DNA from: Hysterangium stoloniferum
Taxonomy: Eukaryota > Basidiomycota > Agaricomycetes > Hysterangiales > Hysterangiaceae
Direction: 5' to 3'
Assembly (NCBI GenBank): GCA_015178975.1
Contig: WHVD01000099.1
Span: 1-64,000 of the forward strand
DNA length: 64,000 bases
Numbering within the stretch: the stretch's first letter is position 1; each line of letters starts with the position of its first letter. Under the pieces are notes generated by a model. The model worked only from the letters and a program-made list of their open reading frames with translations, made no database searches and was not told where the DNA came from. Both the position numbers and the translations under genes were made by a program. This document shows positions 20,415-31,983 of the stretch, piece after piece.

Positions 20415-23400
20415 TCAAATAGGGCCCTGAATTGTTACTGCCTCTGGATGTTGTGTGTGGAAGTCTGCTGTCAAGGTCGGGGCAAATACCTTATGTCCTG
20501 GTTCCCAGCTATTATGTTCCATACCAAACCCTTGCCATTTTATGAGGTATTCAATTTGCCCATATCTCCATCTACTGTCCAATACCTTCTCAACCTCATA
20601 CTCCACCTCTCCTTCTACTACTATTGGATCTGGTGGTGGTTTAGAATGGCAGCCAATGATTGGATCCTCAATTTTTGGTGTCAGTTTCACCACATTGAAA
20701 ACTGGGTGGAGTCTACTCATTGACTTGGGCAGTTCCAACCTATAGGCAATTGGTGAGACTTGTTCAAGTACCTTGAATAGCCCTAATCGAAGGTGTGAGA
20801 GCTTCTTTGAGGGTTGGGCCATTTGAATATCACTGGCATCTAGTAAAACCTGGTCTCCTGCCTTGAAGTTTGGTGCTGGGGTTCACTGACAGCTGTAGTA
20901 CCTTGTCATCTCATCCTTTGCTTTAGCCAGTGCTGCTTTTGCCTCTTCAAGAGTTTCCCCCATTCGATCTCGAAAATCATTTGCCAATTCCATCTTGTTG
21001 GATCAAAGGTCTGGTTCAAATCCCATTTGTGGATGACATCCACAGTCTAATATGAATGGTGTCTGTTGTGAAGATGCATGGATATGGTTGTTGTATTGGA
21101 ATTCTGCAAGTTGGAGAAGGTCAACCCAGTCTGATTGGCACTGATTCACAAAAATCCATAGATATGTCTCAAGCTCTTGGTTGACTCATTCAGTTTGTCC
21201 ATCAGCCTGAGGGTGGTAGGCTGTGGAATAGGCTGGTTGAATCCCAAGGAGTCGGTATAATTCTCAAGTGGATTGACTTGCAAACTGTGATCCACAATCT
21301 GAGATAACTCTCTGTGGAAGTCCATGATACTTCCACACATCCTTGAAAAAGGTCTGAGTTGCACCCACAGAGTTGACAGTCCTGTGTGTGGGCAGGAAAT
21401 GTCCCTGCTTTGTCATGAGATCTACAATTACCATAACTGAATCATACCCTTGAGATTCAGGTAGGTCAACTATGAAGTCAACACTGGTTGTATCCCATTG
21501 ATCTGCTGGTGTGGTGTTTGGGTGTAATTCCCCAATCAGCATTCAATGCTGGAACTTGGTGCATATACACATGTCACAGGTCTTAACATATTGCCCTAGA
21601 TATTGTGATATGCCTAGCCACCAGAAGTTGTGACTTACCAGCTCTAAAGTCTTCCATCGTCCTGCATGGCCAGCAACCCAAGAGTCATGATGCTATTCTA
21701 CAATCCTACGCCTCAGTTCTGCATCTGTTGGTACATATATGTATTTTACCCTGATACAACACCAATCCATCTTCCTCTGACCATTCCATTAATCTGATGG
21801 ATTGGCCACCAGATTTTCAGATTTCCTTCACTGCCTTGATCACTGCTTCATCCTGTTCACCTTTCTCATTTCCTTGGCAAATAGCAGTGAGGAATTCACA
21901 TTCTGGCCCATGTATTGACACACCCTCCATGGCTCAAATTGCAAAGACCTCTGGTTTAAGTAGAGTGATGTTCGAGTTGTCACCTTCACCTGAACCATGG
22001 TCAGGCCAGCAAGAGAGTGCATCTGTTTTGCCCATAGAGCATCCTGGTCTGTGGTGCAGTTGGAAATCAAAATGTGCCAGGAACAGAGACCATCAGGCCT
22101 GTCTTCAGTTTAGCTTTTTCGAGGATATGAAGTATTCAAGGTTTTTGTGGCCAGTCCATACTTCTACTGAGTGTCGTGCCCCCTCCAGGAAATGTCTCCA
22201 CTCATCAAAAGCACAAATCACTGTAAGCATCTCTTTGTCATGGATCTCATAATTGTGTTCAACAGCTGGCAGGCTTTTTGAGTAAAAGGCAACAGGATGC
22301 CACTTTCCATCATCCAGTTGTTGTGAGAGGACTGCTCCAGTGGCATAGTCTGATGAGTCAGCTTCAACTCTAAATGGTTTTGAATCATCAGGCATTGTCA
22401 GAATTGGTGCATTTGTAACCAGGTCCTTGAGAAAGGAAAGCATTGTCCTCTGTCATGGTCCACCTCCAACTGGTTTCCTTTTTTGTGAGGTCAAACAGTG
22501 GTTGTGCATGGTAAGAGAAATCTGATATGAATTGCCTATAGAAGTTGGCAAACCCAAGGAAGGCTTGTACCTCTTTCCGACTGGTAAGAGTGGGCCAATC
22601 ACATACACCTGACACCTTGATTGGGTCTATCTCTGCTTGGTTTTCAGAAATGACTAGGCCAAGGTATTCAACCTTTGTCTTTTCAAACTCACATTTCTCT
22701 GGTTTAAGGTAGAGCTTACATATACTCACAAAGACGCTCCAGAATCAGTAATAGGACATGCCAATGTTCCAGAACCAGTAATAGGACATGCCAATGTTCC
22801 TCAAGTGTCTTGGTGAAGATGAGGATGTCATCCAGGTAGACACAGACAACTCCTTCAGCAATCAAATCCTGGAAGATGTTATTTATCATAATCTGAAAGG
22901 TTGCTGGGCTGTTAGTGAGACCAAAAAACATGACCAAGGGTTCAAACAACCCTCTATTTGTTTGGAAGGCAGCCTTCCACTCATCCCCATCCTTAATGCG
23001 AACATTGTTGTAGCCCCATCTAACATCGAGCTTTGTGAAATATCATGCCCCTTTTAATCGATTTACCAGCTCTGAAATAAGTGGGAGTGGATATCGATTT
23101 TTTATTGTTTGGGCATTCAATGTACATATGATAGTCTTGTATGAGTCAAAGGGAACCATCCTTCTTGATGAAGAAAACAGGGGATGCCATGAGTGACTTA
23201 GAAGGACATATCTGACCAGTTGCAAGGTTTTCAGCAATAAAAATATCCAGCTCTGTCTGTTCATTGAGGGACATGGGGTAGACCTTGCAATTGGTTGACT
23301 TTACATTGGGGATTAGTTCAATTGCATGGTCCCAAGGTTTTCAATCAGGTAGTGAATTAAATGACTCCTTGGAGAACACATTTTCAAAGGTGTGGAGATA

Positions 23401-24110
23401 CTCAGGGACAATGTCTTAAAAACCTTTTGGACTCGGTGTGTTGAACTTCACACTAGCCTCTGCTAGTTGTTGAGATACTGTAGCAGATGCTTGAATCTGA
23501 CTTGGAGTCAGTTCTGGGTGTAGCACTGTGACAAATAATTGATCTCCCTCTTCAATTGAGTCATCCCTTTGGTCTTCAACCTCATCAGACTGATCAGGTA
23601 GTAAGTCAGGAATTGGCTCTTCTGTTTCCTCAGATGTGAAGACTGGGGCTGGGGCATCTCTACAAGCTTGTAAACATCTAATCTCTTCACAGAGGGTGGA
23701 GATTTTACACTCCTTGCAGTGTGGGGTGCAATGGGTCATCTTGACTTCTTGGGTCTGCCAATTGATCTCAGGGTTGTGATCCTGAAACCAGGTATAGCCA
23801 AGTAGAAGGGATTCCTTCCCGAACTTGGTGACTGCAAACAATGCCTTTTCTGAGTGATCCTTGTAGCAGAGGACCAATCTGACAACTTCAGTGATTGAAC
23901 CCACTTCATTGGGTGTCCCATCAACATTGTACACCTGGATTGGGTAGATGAGTGATCGTGTGGCAATTCCATTTTCATGCACATAGTCTCAGTCAATGAA
24001 TAGACCAGTTGCACCACAATCAACCAATGCACGAGTTGATCAGAGGAGACCAGTGTCAGTTGTTTGGAGCTCAACTTTTAGATGTAATAATTTGGCAGTT
24101 TTGGTGGGTC
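20415..24110 (-). pseudogene. Pol relic of second gypsy element (PR-RT-RNase H-IN-chromodomain)
   Basis: Minus-strand pieces follow in order. The protease site reads ALVDCGATGLFID (about 24,030), with Cys in place of the usual Ser of DSG, followed by LLLGYTWFQDHNPEINW. RT fragments include [11 protein letters not shown] (about 22,830) and EYLGLVISENQAEID. RNase H reads VEADSSDYATGAVLS (about 22,360). The integrase core reads TTSVDFIVDLP and VISDCGSQF. A chromodomain follows (EYLIKWQGFGMEHNSWEP, about 20,505). Many stops and shifts, mostly explicable by C-to-T changes, split the frame into at least eight pieces. Confidence 0.87.
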
Positions 24111-24199
24111 AGGTATGACTTGAATTCCAATGTCCTCACTCAGTGGAGGTTTAACTTCAGATGTATTAACTGTACCTACATCATCAACTGAGAGAATAC

Positions 24200-25356
24200 T
24201 GAATCTATTTGGAAGTGGCAGCAAGGGCATACCCATCAATCACTGCAATTGGGAAAACCCAAAACAGGCTGTAGATCAGCCCCTCTAGGAGAATCATCAG
24301 ATTTGGCCACCCTGCTACAGGCAATTTGGACATCTGCTTCCATGAGAAGAATGTCCATGGCCATGTCCTGTCCTTCATCATCAAGGCTAGTAAGTAATGA
24401 ACAGATTCTTTGTAGTTTCCAAGGGCAGTCACAACTGAAGTGATCCAGCTGACGACACTTGAAACAGAGGGTTGAGGGGGGACCCCAGCCTTTGGTTGCA
24501 TTGACATCCATCGTGTTGATTGGTTTAGAGGATGGTAGCATTGGCATAGGATGTGGGGGATGTGGGGGAATGATGCAGGGGAGCATTGGGGGTTTCAGTG
24601 CAACTGGTCATGTCATGACACCTGCTGAATGGAAGATCTCATTCACATTTCAGTTTCAGTCAAAGTGGGAGGTGGCATCGTACCAGCCTTGTTCATCATC
24701 ATCCTTTGGGCAGTTTTCCATCATCACAACCTGGGTCTGAATGCTCAGTAAAAGGCCATGTCAATATTTCATAATGATGGCTAGTGGATCCTTGTAACCT
24801 GCAAGGTCAACAAGTTCTCGGAACTCATCCATATACTTGTCAACCATTCTTCAGGCTTGGTGGTAAGTCATTCCTTCTAATTTGATATTGCTGGAAAGAA
24901 CTCACGCTTGAAGGTCTGTGCAAAGGTTTCCCATGAAACCACCATTTCTCCCTGACTCCACAACTTCATGAGCTGATTGGCAAAAAGGGCAGCTCAACCA
25001 GTCTTCACGAATGACACAACCCATTGGACCTTCATCTCATCCATCTGAAATATTGATCCATTCATACTGATATACAGCAGACACAAGTTGAAAAAGGTTC
25101 GACCATTGGATTGATCACCATCATACATGTTCAGAAGTGAAACCTTTGGACCTGAGCTGGTCAAAATGGTGGGAGGGGTCAATGTAAGTAGCGCTGTCGA
25201 TGATGGAGGAGTCATTGGCAGTTGCAATTGTAACATGAGTTACTGAAGGATCTGCTGCAGCAAATCCATGTTTTGCTTTTGGGAGGCTTGGAGCTCTCGA
25301 ATGTCATTACTGTGCTGTTCCAGCACCTGATGAGGATCAGTCATAGAAGCCGACAT
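24200..25356 (-). pseudogene. Gag relic of second gypsy element
   Basis: It starts MSASMTDPHQVLEQHSND at 25,356, with a coiled-coil-like N terminus. Then follow a capsid-like segment (MYDGDQSNGRTFFNLCLLYI; WETFAQTFKREFF) and the knuckle CFKCRQLDHFSCDC (about 24,450), matching CX2CX4HX4C. Stops interrupt it in several places. Confidence 0.8.
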
Positions 25357-25493
25357 GATGGTCAAGTGAGAGGAGGGGGCTGCATGCAAACTCGAAGTCG
25401 ATTAGATCTGTGTAGATGTCTGAATTCATGATCTTGAATATAGTTCAAAAATAGTGGCAGTAGTTTTGGTCACTTGATGTGAGACTTTTCTTC

Positions 25494-25790
25494 TGTAAGG
25501 GCAACTCCCCAGACTGCACTGACTCACACTATGACTGAGTTGGGGCACTAGCAGAGGGAATCTGAAGTTTATACCTATCTATTATATACATGAAGTGTAC
25601 AGTATTACTTACCTAGCAGAGGGAATCTGAAGAGAAAAGTCTAAGGAATCCTTGGCTAGCGAGTGACTAACTAAAGGTGCAGCAGAGTTTGAAAATGTGA
25701 TAAAGACAAGGTACTCTCACCCTTGACTTATGAGACTATATTAAGGAAGGTCAGGAATGAATTTGGAGAACTTGAGATTGTCCCCTGACA
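25494..25790 (-). repeat. 5' LTR of the second gypsy element (297 bp)
   Basis: This is the minus-strand 5' LTR; it differs from 19,988-20,289 by a few substitutions and a short deletion near 25,565. Confidence 0.87.
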
Positions 25791-25941
25791 GCACCAGAAA
25801 ACCCAGGTAGATTTCATACCCTTAACATCAACTCCATCTACTTACAAACAGATGAAATACCAACAGACATGTTAACCAAAGCATTACCAAAGCTAAAGGT
25901 GGAGAAGTTCAGATCTATGATGGGATTAAGAAATTAAGAAG
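25791..25941 (+). pseudogene. Copia RNase H C-terminal tail
   Basis: The frame ending at 25,941 reads NINSIYLQTDEIPTDMLTKA followed by LPKLKVEKFRSMMGL, the standard end of Ty1/copia RNase H (ADxLTKAL...FxxxxGL). It is cut by the gypsy insertion on its left. Confidence 0.8.
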
Positions 25942-25951
25942 ATATGTCTTA

Positions 25952-26310
25952 AGTGCAGGAAATCTACCCTAGCTTCTGGTGAATTTTCCAAGGGCTTTCC
26001 AGAAATGGTCTAGGGATTTCCTGAGAAATAGTCTGGGGAATAGCCCTTGAGGTTTCTGGGAAACTGTCTGGGGGGTACAAGGAGTTGACTATGCCCTCAC
26101 TGTTGGGTTGTAACTTTGAACAGGTGTTGGTCTGGGTACTCCATAGGTCTGAGAATATGTGAGAGACCAGAAGTCAGAAGACCCAAGGGCTCTGAAAATA
26201 TGCTGGGTGAAGACAAGTAGTCAGATGACACAAAAGGAGGTTGAGTTGCAGGGTACAAGAGGGACTTGGCTTTAGCTTATGTGCTGTGCCCTCACACACA
26301 TTTGGGAAAA
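25952..26310 (+). repeat. Copia-associated LTR relic
   Basis: It begins TGTCTTAAGTGCAGG about ten bases after the copia stop and carries the GGGACTTGGCTTTAGCTTAT motif near its right end. No matching 5' LTR is in the window; the homologue is at 16,750. Confidence 0.6.
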
Positions 26311-26425
26311 TAACAATAGCCATTTTTGGAGAACAATTAAACAACATAGTTCATATGGGGAGACTGAGAGTACTTTTATATTTCTTACAAGCTTGTGACA
26401 GTGTCTAAAATTCAATCATAAAAGG

Positions 26426-28558
26426 TTACTCTTGTAACAGGGCAACTAAGGAAGAAGAACGGGATTTAATGCTGCTTTGAAAGGGTTTAGGTTGCCTAGA
26501 AATGCAACCGTGCGTTAGTCAAAGGCAAAAGTAACACGAGGAAAAAATAACAACATTTGTGATCCCATCGTATACGCGTCCGAAATATCAATTTCCCTTC
26601 CATGCTTGTCGAGGGGTTTGGATATTTCGAAGGCTTTCAAAATGGATGCCATCGCTATGAAGACCATGTTATCGGCCAGATACCGTCCAGGACAGATTCT
26701 GACTTATGGATGGTCCCAACAACTATATACTGATATGTGAAGAAATACCTTCTTCCAAACCCAAACTGTTCTGTAGGGGACCTCACACCAGGTATAAGGA
26801 ATCGCTCTGGCTCAAAATCACTCGTCCTTGGACCATATACATTTTCATCGTGGAGCAACGCCCTGTCGGAGATACCAGCAGGGACCTTCACACCAGTGCA
26901 GCACACACAAACCGGGCATTTCCAACGACGACGCTGCCTTTCGGAATAAGATACCCTCGATATATATCATCTTGGGTTACCCTATGGGGGATTGCAAGAG
27001 GGAACACTGGTCGCCATCGATAGACTTCTTTCACCAGCGCCGAAACATAAGGAAGGCACTCGCGATCCTCAAAGGTGGGCAACCGGTTGCCAATTTCCCT
27101 ATCCAGCTCCTGTTGCGCTTTCTTCTGTTTTTCTGGAAACAATGCCATAGCGAGTACAAAGGTGATAAGCGTCCCATGTGTCTACCGCATCACAAACGAC
27201 ATTGGATCATCCTTCTCGAAAGCAAATTAGAGATGTGCAACATACCGTACTGGCCCCTGCTGCATATGCGACACCTGAAGCGTTACGTATGACCTCCTCC
27301 TCTCTAGCAGGTGCATCTCCTGTGGCAGCTAACTCTTCCAGCATCGATACCAAAATGCAACTGGAAACAACGCCCATGGACTGCGGTGTAAAGTACCACA
27401 CCAGATTATCCATCGGTCAACATTACAGTTTTCATTCGAGGACTCACAATAGCCTCTTTGACTACCTGGAACGGCTTCATACACATTTCAACAGTTGGCT
27501 CTCGCCAAATACGAGCTTTTTTCTGAAAACCAGCACCAGGAAACCACTCTGGTAAATACTTCACTGCTCTCCCACTTCAATTGAAACGATGAAACAATGA
27601 AATAAAACCTGCAGTCACTCACGCCAGGGCCATATGTCAACCAAGAATGTCCCAGCATTCATTACTTCAGCTACCCCGAATGCTGCCTTTTCTGCGATTT
27701 CGATGTATCGATCTCCTTCCGGCTGCACTTGAATTCCATAGACAACCTGAAAATTCGAATCGTAAGATCCTTACTGGTCTATTGGATCTGCCAGTGTGAG
27801 TATACCTCCATAATAGTCGCCCCTGCGTAATGCCGAAGGATATCATTGAATTTTCCCGGGTTCTCTAATAGTCTCTTAAGAAGACCTCTAAAAAGGTTTT
27901 TTTACCCGGGAACACGAAGATACGGGATATAAACTAGCCTTGTTTGTTTCAGCTGGACATTGTGGTGACGGGTGACGGCAGCTGGATGAAAATATTGATG
28001 TAAGGCTTTACGGTGCCTCCGCCACCACTCTCCATATCGCATAAATGCGGGAGCGAAGAACCACCCCATCCTATGTAATAACCATAATTGAGAACACAAA
28101 GATATCCATTTGTGTTGTGGAACACCATACAACATCATCATTGGAAATTCAAGACGATCGGAGTACAAAGATGACCGTTTCTCAAACAGATCCCAGGCAG
28201 CAGCTGATGAATTCAAGTAGATGATATGGGTCCCTAGACCTTCGACGTGGATAATATCTCCTGGATGGAAAGGGTACAAAGTTCCTGGATATCACATACA
28301 CAGTGGCATACCATATGTTTTGGCCCATTCAGAGACTGTTTCCCAATCACGACCCTTCGGCATTTTCATTGCATTTCCTAAAATAAAATTCCCGACAGGG
28401 CCAGGGGGTAATAGACGACGTCTTCTAAATCGTTGCACAAGTTTTCTAGCAAGCCAAACGCCAGCAGCGAACAAAATTACAGAAATTGTGGGCCACATGT
28501 CCGCAGGAGGGTAAAGATACAGAAAATAAATTTCGGGTAGTATATTGGACATGAACAA
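26426..28558 (-). CDS. Cytochrome P450 monooxygenase, copy 1 (multi-exon, probably intact)
   Basis: A haem-thiolate oxygenase, probably anchored in the ER. A hydrophobic N-terminal helix (WPTISVILFAAGVWLA) is followed by RRRRLLPPGPVGNFILGN. Later blocks are WWRRHRK (C-helix), AAGAST (I-helix), KEVYRWRP (ExxR), DFEPERF and the haem motif FGFGRR-ICPGRY, split by an intron exactly after RR. The last exon (QPKPFQSSIKSR) follows an intron with branch point TGACTAAC. About ten exons are needed. One intron (27,938-27,888) has a GC donor (GCTAGT). In GNAW the Trp is Arg. The substrate is unknown; the family resembles fungal CYP64-like P450s. Confidence 0.82.
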
Positions 28559-29643
28559 TCATCCAAAAAGATTAAGGGGACCAGGGGCGCAGCTGATGAA
28601 GAAGCTGCCTTTATACATTATTGGATGACCTCGCTCCACAGGCGCCACTTTCAACACCATGTTTCCGAAAATAATCCTCCCGCAACTGCCTGGGCATATG
28701 TTCATTAGAAAGAGCAAGGTATTTGGCATCGTCACGATGCAAGAATAGAGGTGTACAGTTGACCACGTGTAAACACAAGACTAGTGAGGTCGATCCGATA
28801 TGGTTAATGATAACTCGCCGACAACTGCGGGCACCAGACACGCAAGCGGGTACCAGTAAATACTGTTGGCGCAGAAACGTTCATTCGTTGGTTGCAATAT
28901 GAAGTAGGCGAGGAATGCGAGGGATGAGGATGCGTTCCGAGTGAAGCTCATCGTAAGCTAAAACTAGTCCTACTCGTGCATTTTTCACGAGACCGCGAGT
29001 GATAGATAAGTTACGTAGCAATTGTTAAATACCTCCGGCCTCGAGAAATGCCAGGAGTATGTATAGAATAATATTTTAATCTCAGCCGGGGAGGAGTAAA
29101 GCATGTTTCCTTAAAGTGGTCAGAGGGGTATTATGTTTACAGATGTGCATATATTATGCAGAAGAATGTAGATGAGCACTAATTGATGGTGTCATCTGAA
29201 ACCTCTGAAACAGTGGGGCATGATTATCCCGTCTCATTTTCGCTACTCTCGGTGAACACGAAGCAGCTATCGAGAATTTCAATGCAGCGACATCCCTTGA
29301 CCAGTTCCTTGCTGTAGCGTACTTCCAATGCGGTGTTTCCAACTTCCTCCTGAACGAGGTATGACCTCGCCCTTAAAGACTTTGAAGGAGCTGCATACCA
29401 ATGCCATTACATCTACGTGTCTTAGTCCACAGAGATGTCTCGGCCCAGGTCTGTTTCTCGTTTCAGGCCGTATTAACTAGAAAAAAACGCGGGAAGCTAG
29501 AATAATTTAATCACCCTGTATCAAACCGGAACTATGGCGATGTTTGGAGAACAATTGAACATCGAGCTCATATAGGGAAATCAAGACTGAAAGCACCGCT
29601 ATGTTTCTTACAAGTGACAATGTCTAAAATTTCATCACAAAGG
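28559..29643. other. Intergenic, no gene recognised
   Basis: About 1.1 kb between P450 copies 1 and 2. Short frames exist on both strands but none shows a domain or conserved pattern. Confidence 0.5.
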
Positions 29644-31521
29644 TTACTCTTGTAATAGGGAAACAAAGAAAGAAAACCGTGGTTTAATATTGCATTGAAA
29701 CGGTTTAGGTTGCCTGGAAATGTAACCGTGCATGTGTCAGTCAAGTGCACAAGCAACACGAAGAAAATGACGACATCATCGCTCCCGTCGTATACGCATT
29801 CGAGATATCAATCCCCTTTCCGTGCTCATCGAGTGGTTTAGATATCTCAAAAACTTTCAGAATGGATGCCACCGCTATGAAAACCGTGTTCTCAGCCATA
29901 TACCGTCCAGGACAGATTCTAGATATGGATGATTCGTATACACACATCCATATTTGCGAAGAAGTACCTTCTTCCAATCCCGGACTGTTCTGTATAGGGC
30001 CTCACACCAAAAGTAAGGAATCGTTCTGGCTCAAACTCATCCGTCCTTGGACCATATACGTTTTCATCGCGGAACAAACGCCCTGTGGGAGAGATCAGCA
30101 GGGATCTTCCCACCAGTGCAGCACACGCAAACCAGGCATTTCCAACGACGAGGCTGCCTTCCGGAATAAGATACCCTCGTCTTGGGTTACCCTATGGGGA
30201 TTGCAAGGGGAAACGCTGGTCGCCATCAATAGACTTCTTTCACCAGCGCCGAAACATAAGGAAAGCACTCGCGATCCTCAAAGTGGGCAATCGGTTGCCA
30301 ATTTCCCTATCCAGCTCCCGTTGCGCTTTCTTCTGTTTCTCTGGAAACAATGCCATAGCGAGTACAAAGGTGAGAAGCGTCGCATGCGTCTAACAATCAC
30401 AAACGACATTGGATCTTCCTTCTCGAAAGCAAATTAGAGTCGCGCAACATACCGTACTGGCCCTGCTGCATATACGGCGTCCGTGGCGCCACGATGACCC
30501 CCTCTTCCCCGGCAGGCACATCTCCTTTGGCAGCTAACTTTTCCATCATCGATACCAAAATACAATTGGAAGTAACATTCATGGACTACAGAGTAAAGTA
30601 CAACACTAGATTATTCATCGGTAAACGTTATAGTTGTCATTTGAAAGCTCACAACGGCTTCTTTGACTACTTGGAACGGCTTCATATACATTTCAATGGT
30701 TGGCTCTCGCCAAATACGGGCCTTTTTCTGAAAACCAGCACCAGGAAACCACTCTGGTACGTACTTCACTGCTCTCCCACTTTAATTGAAGCGATGAAAC
30801 AATAAAATAAAATTGGCAGTCACTCACGTCAAGGCAATATGTCAACCAAGAATGTCCCATAATTCGTCACCTCAGTTACCTCGAGCATCACCTTTTCTAC
30901 GATTTCGATGTATCGATGCCCTTCTGGCTGGACTTCAATCCCATAGATAACCTGAAAATCCGAACTATAAGATCCTTACTGGTTTATTGGATCTGTGAGT
31001 CTACCTCGATAATAGTTGCCCCTGCGAAGTGCTGAAGAATATCACTGAATTTGGCCGCATTCTCTAATAATCTCTTGAGAAGCGCTCTTAAAAAAGGTTT
31101 TTTTTATCCTAGCATGAAAATACGAGGGATAAACTAGCCTTGTCTGCTTCAGCTGGACGTTGTGGTAACGGGTGACAGCAACCGGAAAAATACTGATGGA
31201 AGACTTTGCGGTGCCTCCGCCACCATTGTCCATATGGCATGAATGCGGGAGTGAAGGACCAGCTCATCCTATGTAAATGTCGATAATTGAGAACAAAAAA
31301 AATATTCATTTGCGTTGTGAAATACCATGCAACATCATCATTGGAAATTCAAAACGATCAGAGTACAAAGATGACCGTTTCTCAAGCAGATCCCAGACAG
31401 CAGCTGACGAATTCACAAAGATGGTATGAGTTCCAAAAGCTTCGAGATGGATAACGTTTCCTGTGCGACAAGGCTTAACATTATTGACTATTAACATACA
31501 CAAGAGATACAGGAGGATCAA
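29644..31521 (-). pseudogene. Cytochrome P450 copy 2, N-truncated and frameshifted
   Basis: It is a close paralogue of copies 1 and 3. It lacks the membrane anchor and the LPPGP hinge; similarity begins near GNVIHLEAFGTHTIFVNSS. The I-helix region has lost frame (30,460-30,500: VAPRTPYMQQ instead of NASGVAYAAGAST), and the haem exon reads SGIGRR, not FGFGRR, although RICPGRYMAEN is kept. It shares the GCTAGT donor with copy 1. It probably arose by tandem duplication and is dying. Confidence 0.8.
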
Positions 31522-31983
31522 CGATCATTTGTACCGACGAAGTCTTCTAGCGCCCCAAATCGATCTCAAGCAGTATCCTGGGGACGAGCATCCAATAGAC
31601 CTATCATCCAAAAGGAACACATCATTCGTCACGTCCCCCCGACGGATCCACCAGTTGAAATAAGCTACCTTGTTCGGCGCCACTGCTTTCTCGACAATAT
31701 TATGTATTCAAATTTATTATATAAGCCACGTAGCAAGCACTAAATATCTCGGAACCTTGAGGAGATTGTGGAACGGGATGCCGGAAAAATATGTCCCTTG
31801 AAGAATTCAGAGGCGTATTATGCAAAATGAGCCCACATCACGCCGTCACACATGAATCAGACCGGTTTTCCGTTTTCAGGCAATCCAAGGAAAACAGAAC
31901 GCGGAAAGGCTAGGATAGTCTGTGAATTTTAAATCTTAGTTGCTGCATCCAGGTATAGCTGTCTACAATTTAATTATCAAAAA
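31522..31983. other. Gap between P450 copies 2 and 3
   Basis: About 460 bp. A short remnant near 31,535-31,550 (CGAAGTCTTCTAG) resembles the complement of the lost RRR hinge exon of copy 2; the rest is unrecognised. Confidence 0.45.

Larger units (their letters stand above)
19988..25790 (-). mobile_element. Second Ty3/gypsy chromovirus, full length but mutated
   Basis: LTRs at 19988-20289 and 25494-25790 both read TGTAAGG...CCCCTGACA on the plus strand and are near identical. Flanks are CCACC and GCACC, a one-mismatch target duplication. Coding runs on the minus strand from gag near 25,356 to a chromodomain near 20,440. The C-run CCCCCCCTTTTA at 20,292-20,303 is the complement of the purine tract next to the 3' LTR. 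It is a different family from the element at 1-6,386. Confidence 0.9.

Noticed and set aside
28611..29342. Short minus-strand frames between P450 copies 1 and 2
   Set aside because: No P450 similarity or other pattern; probably chance.
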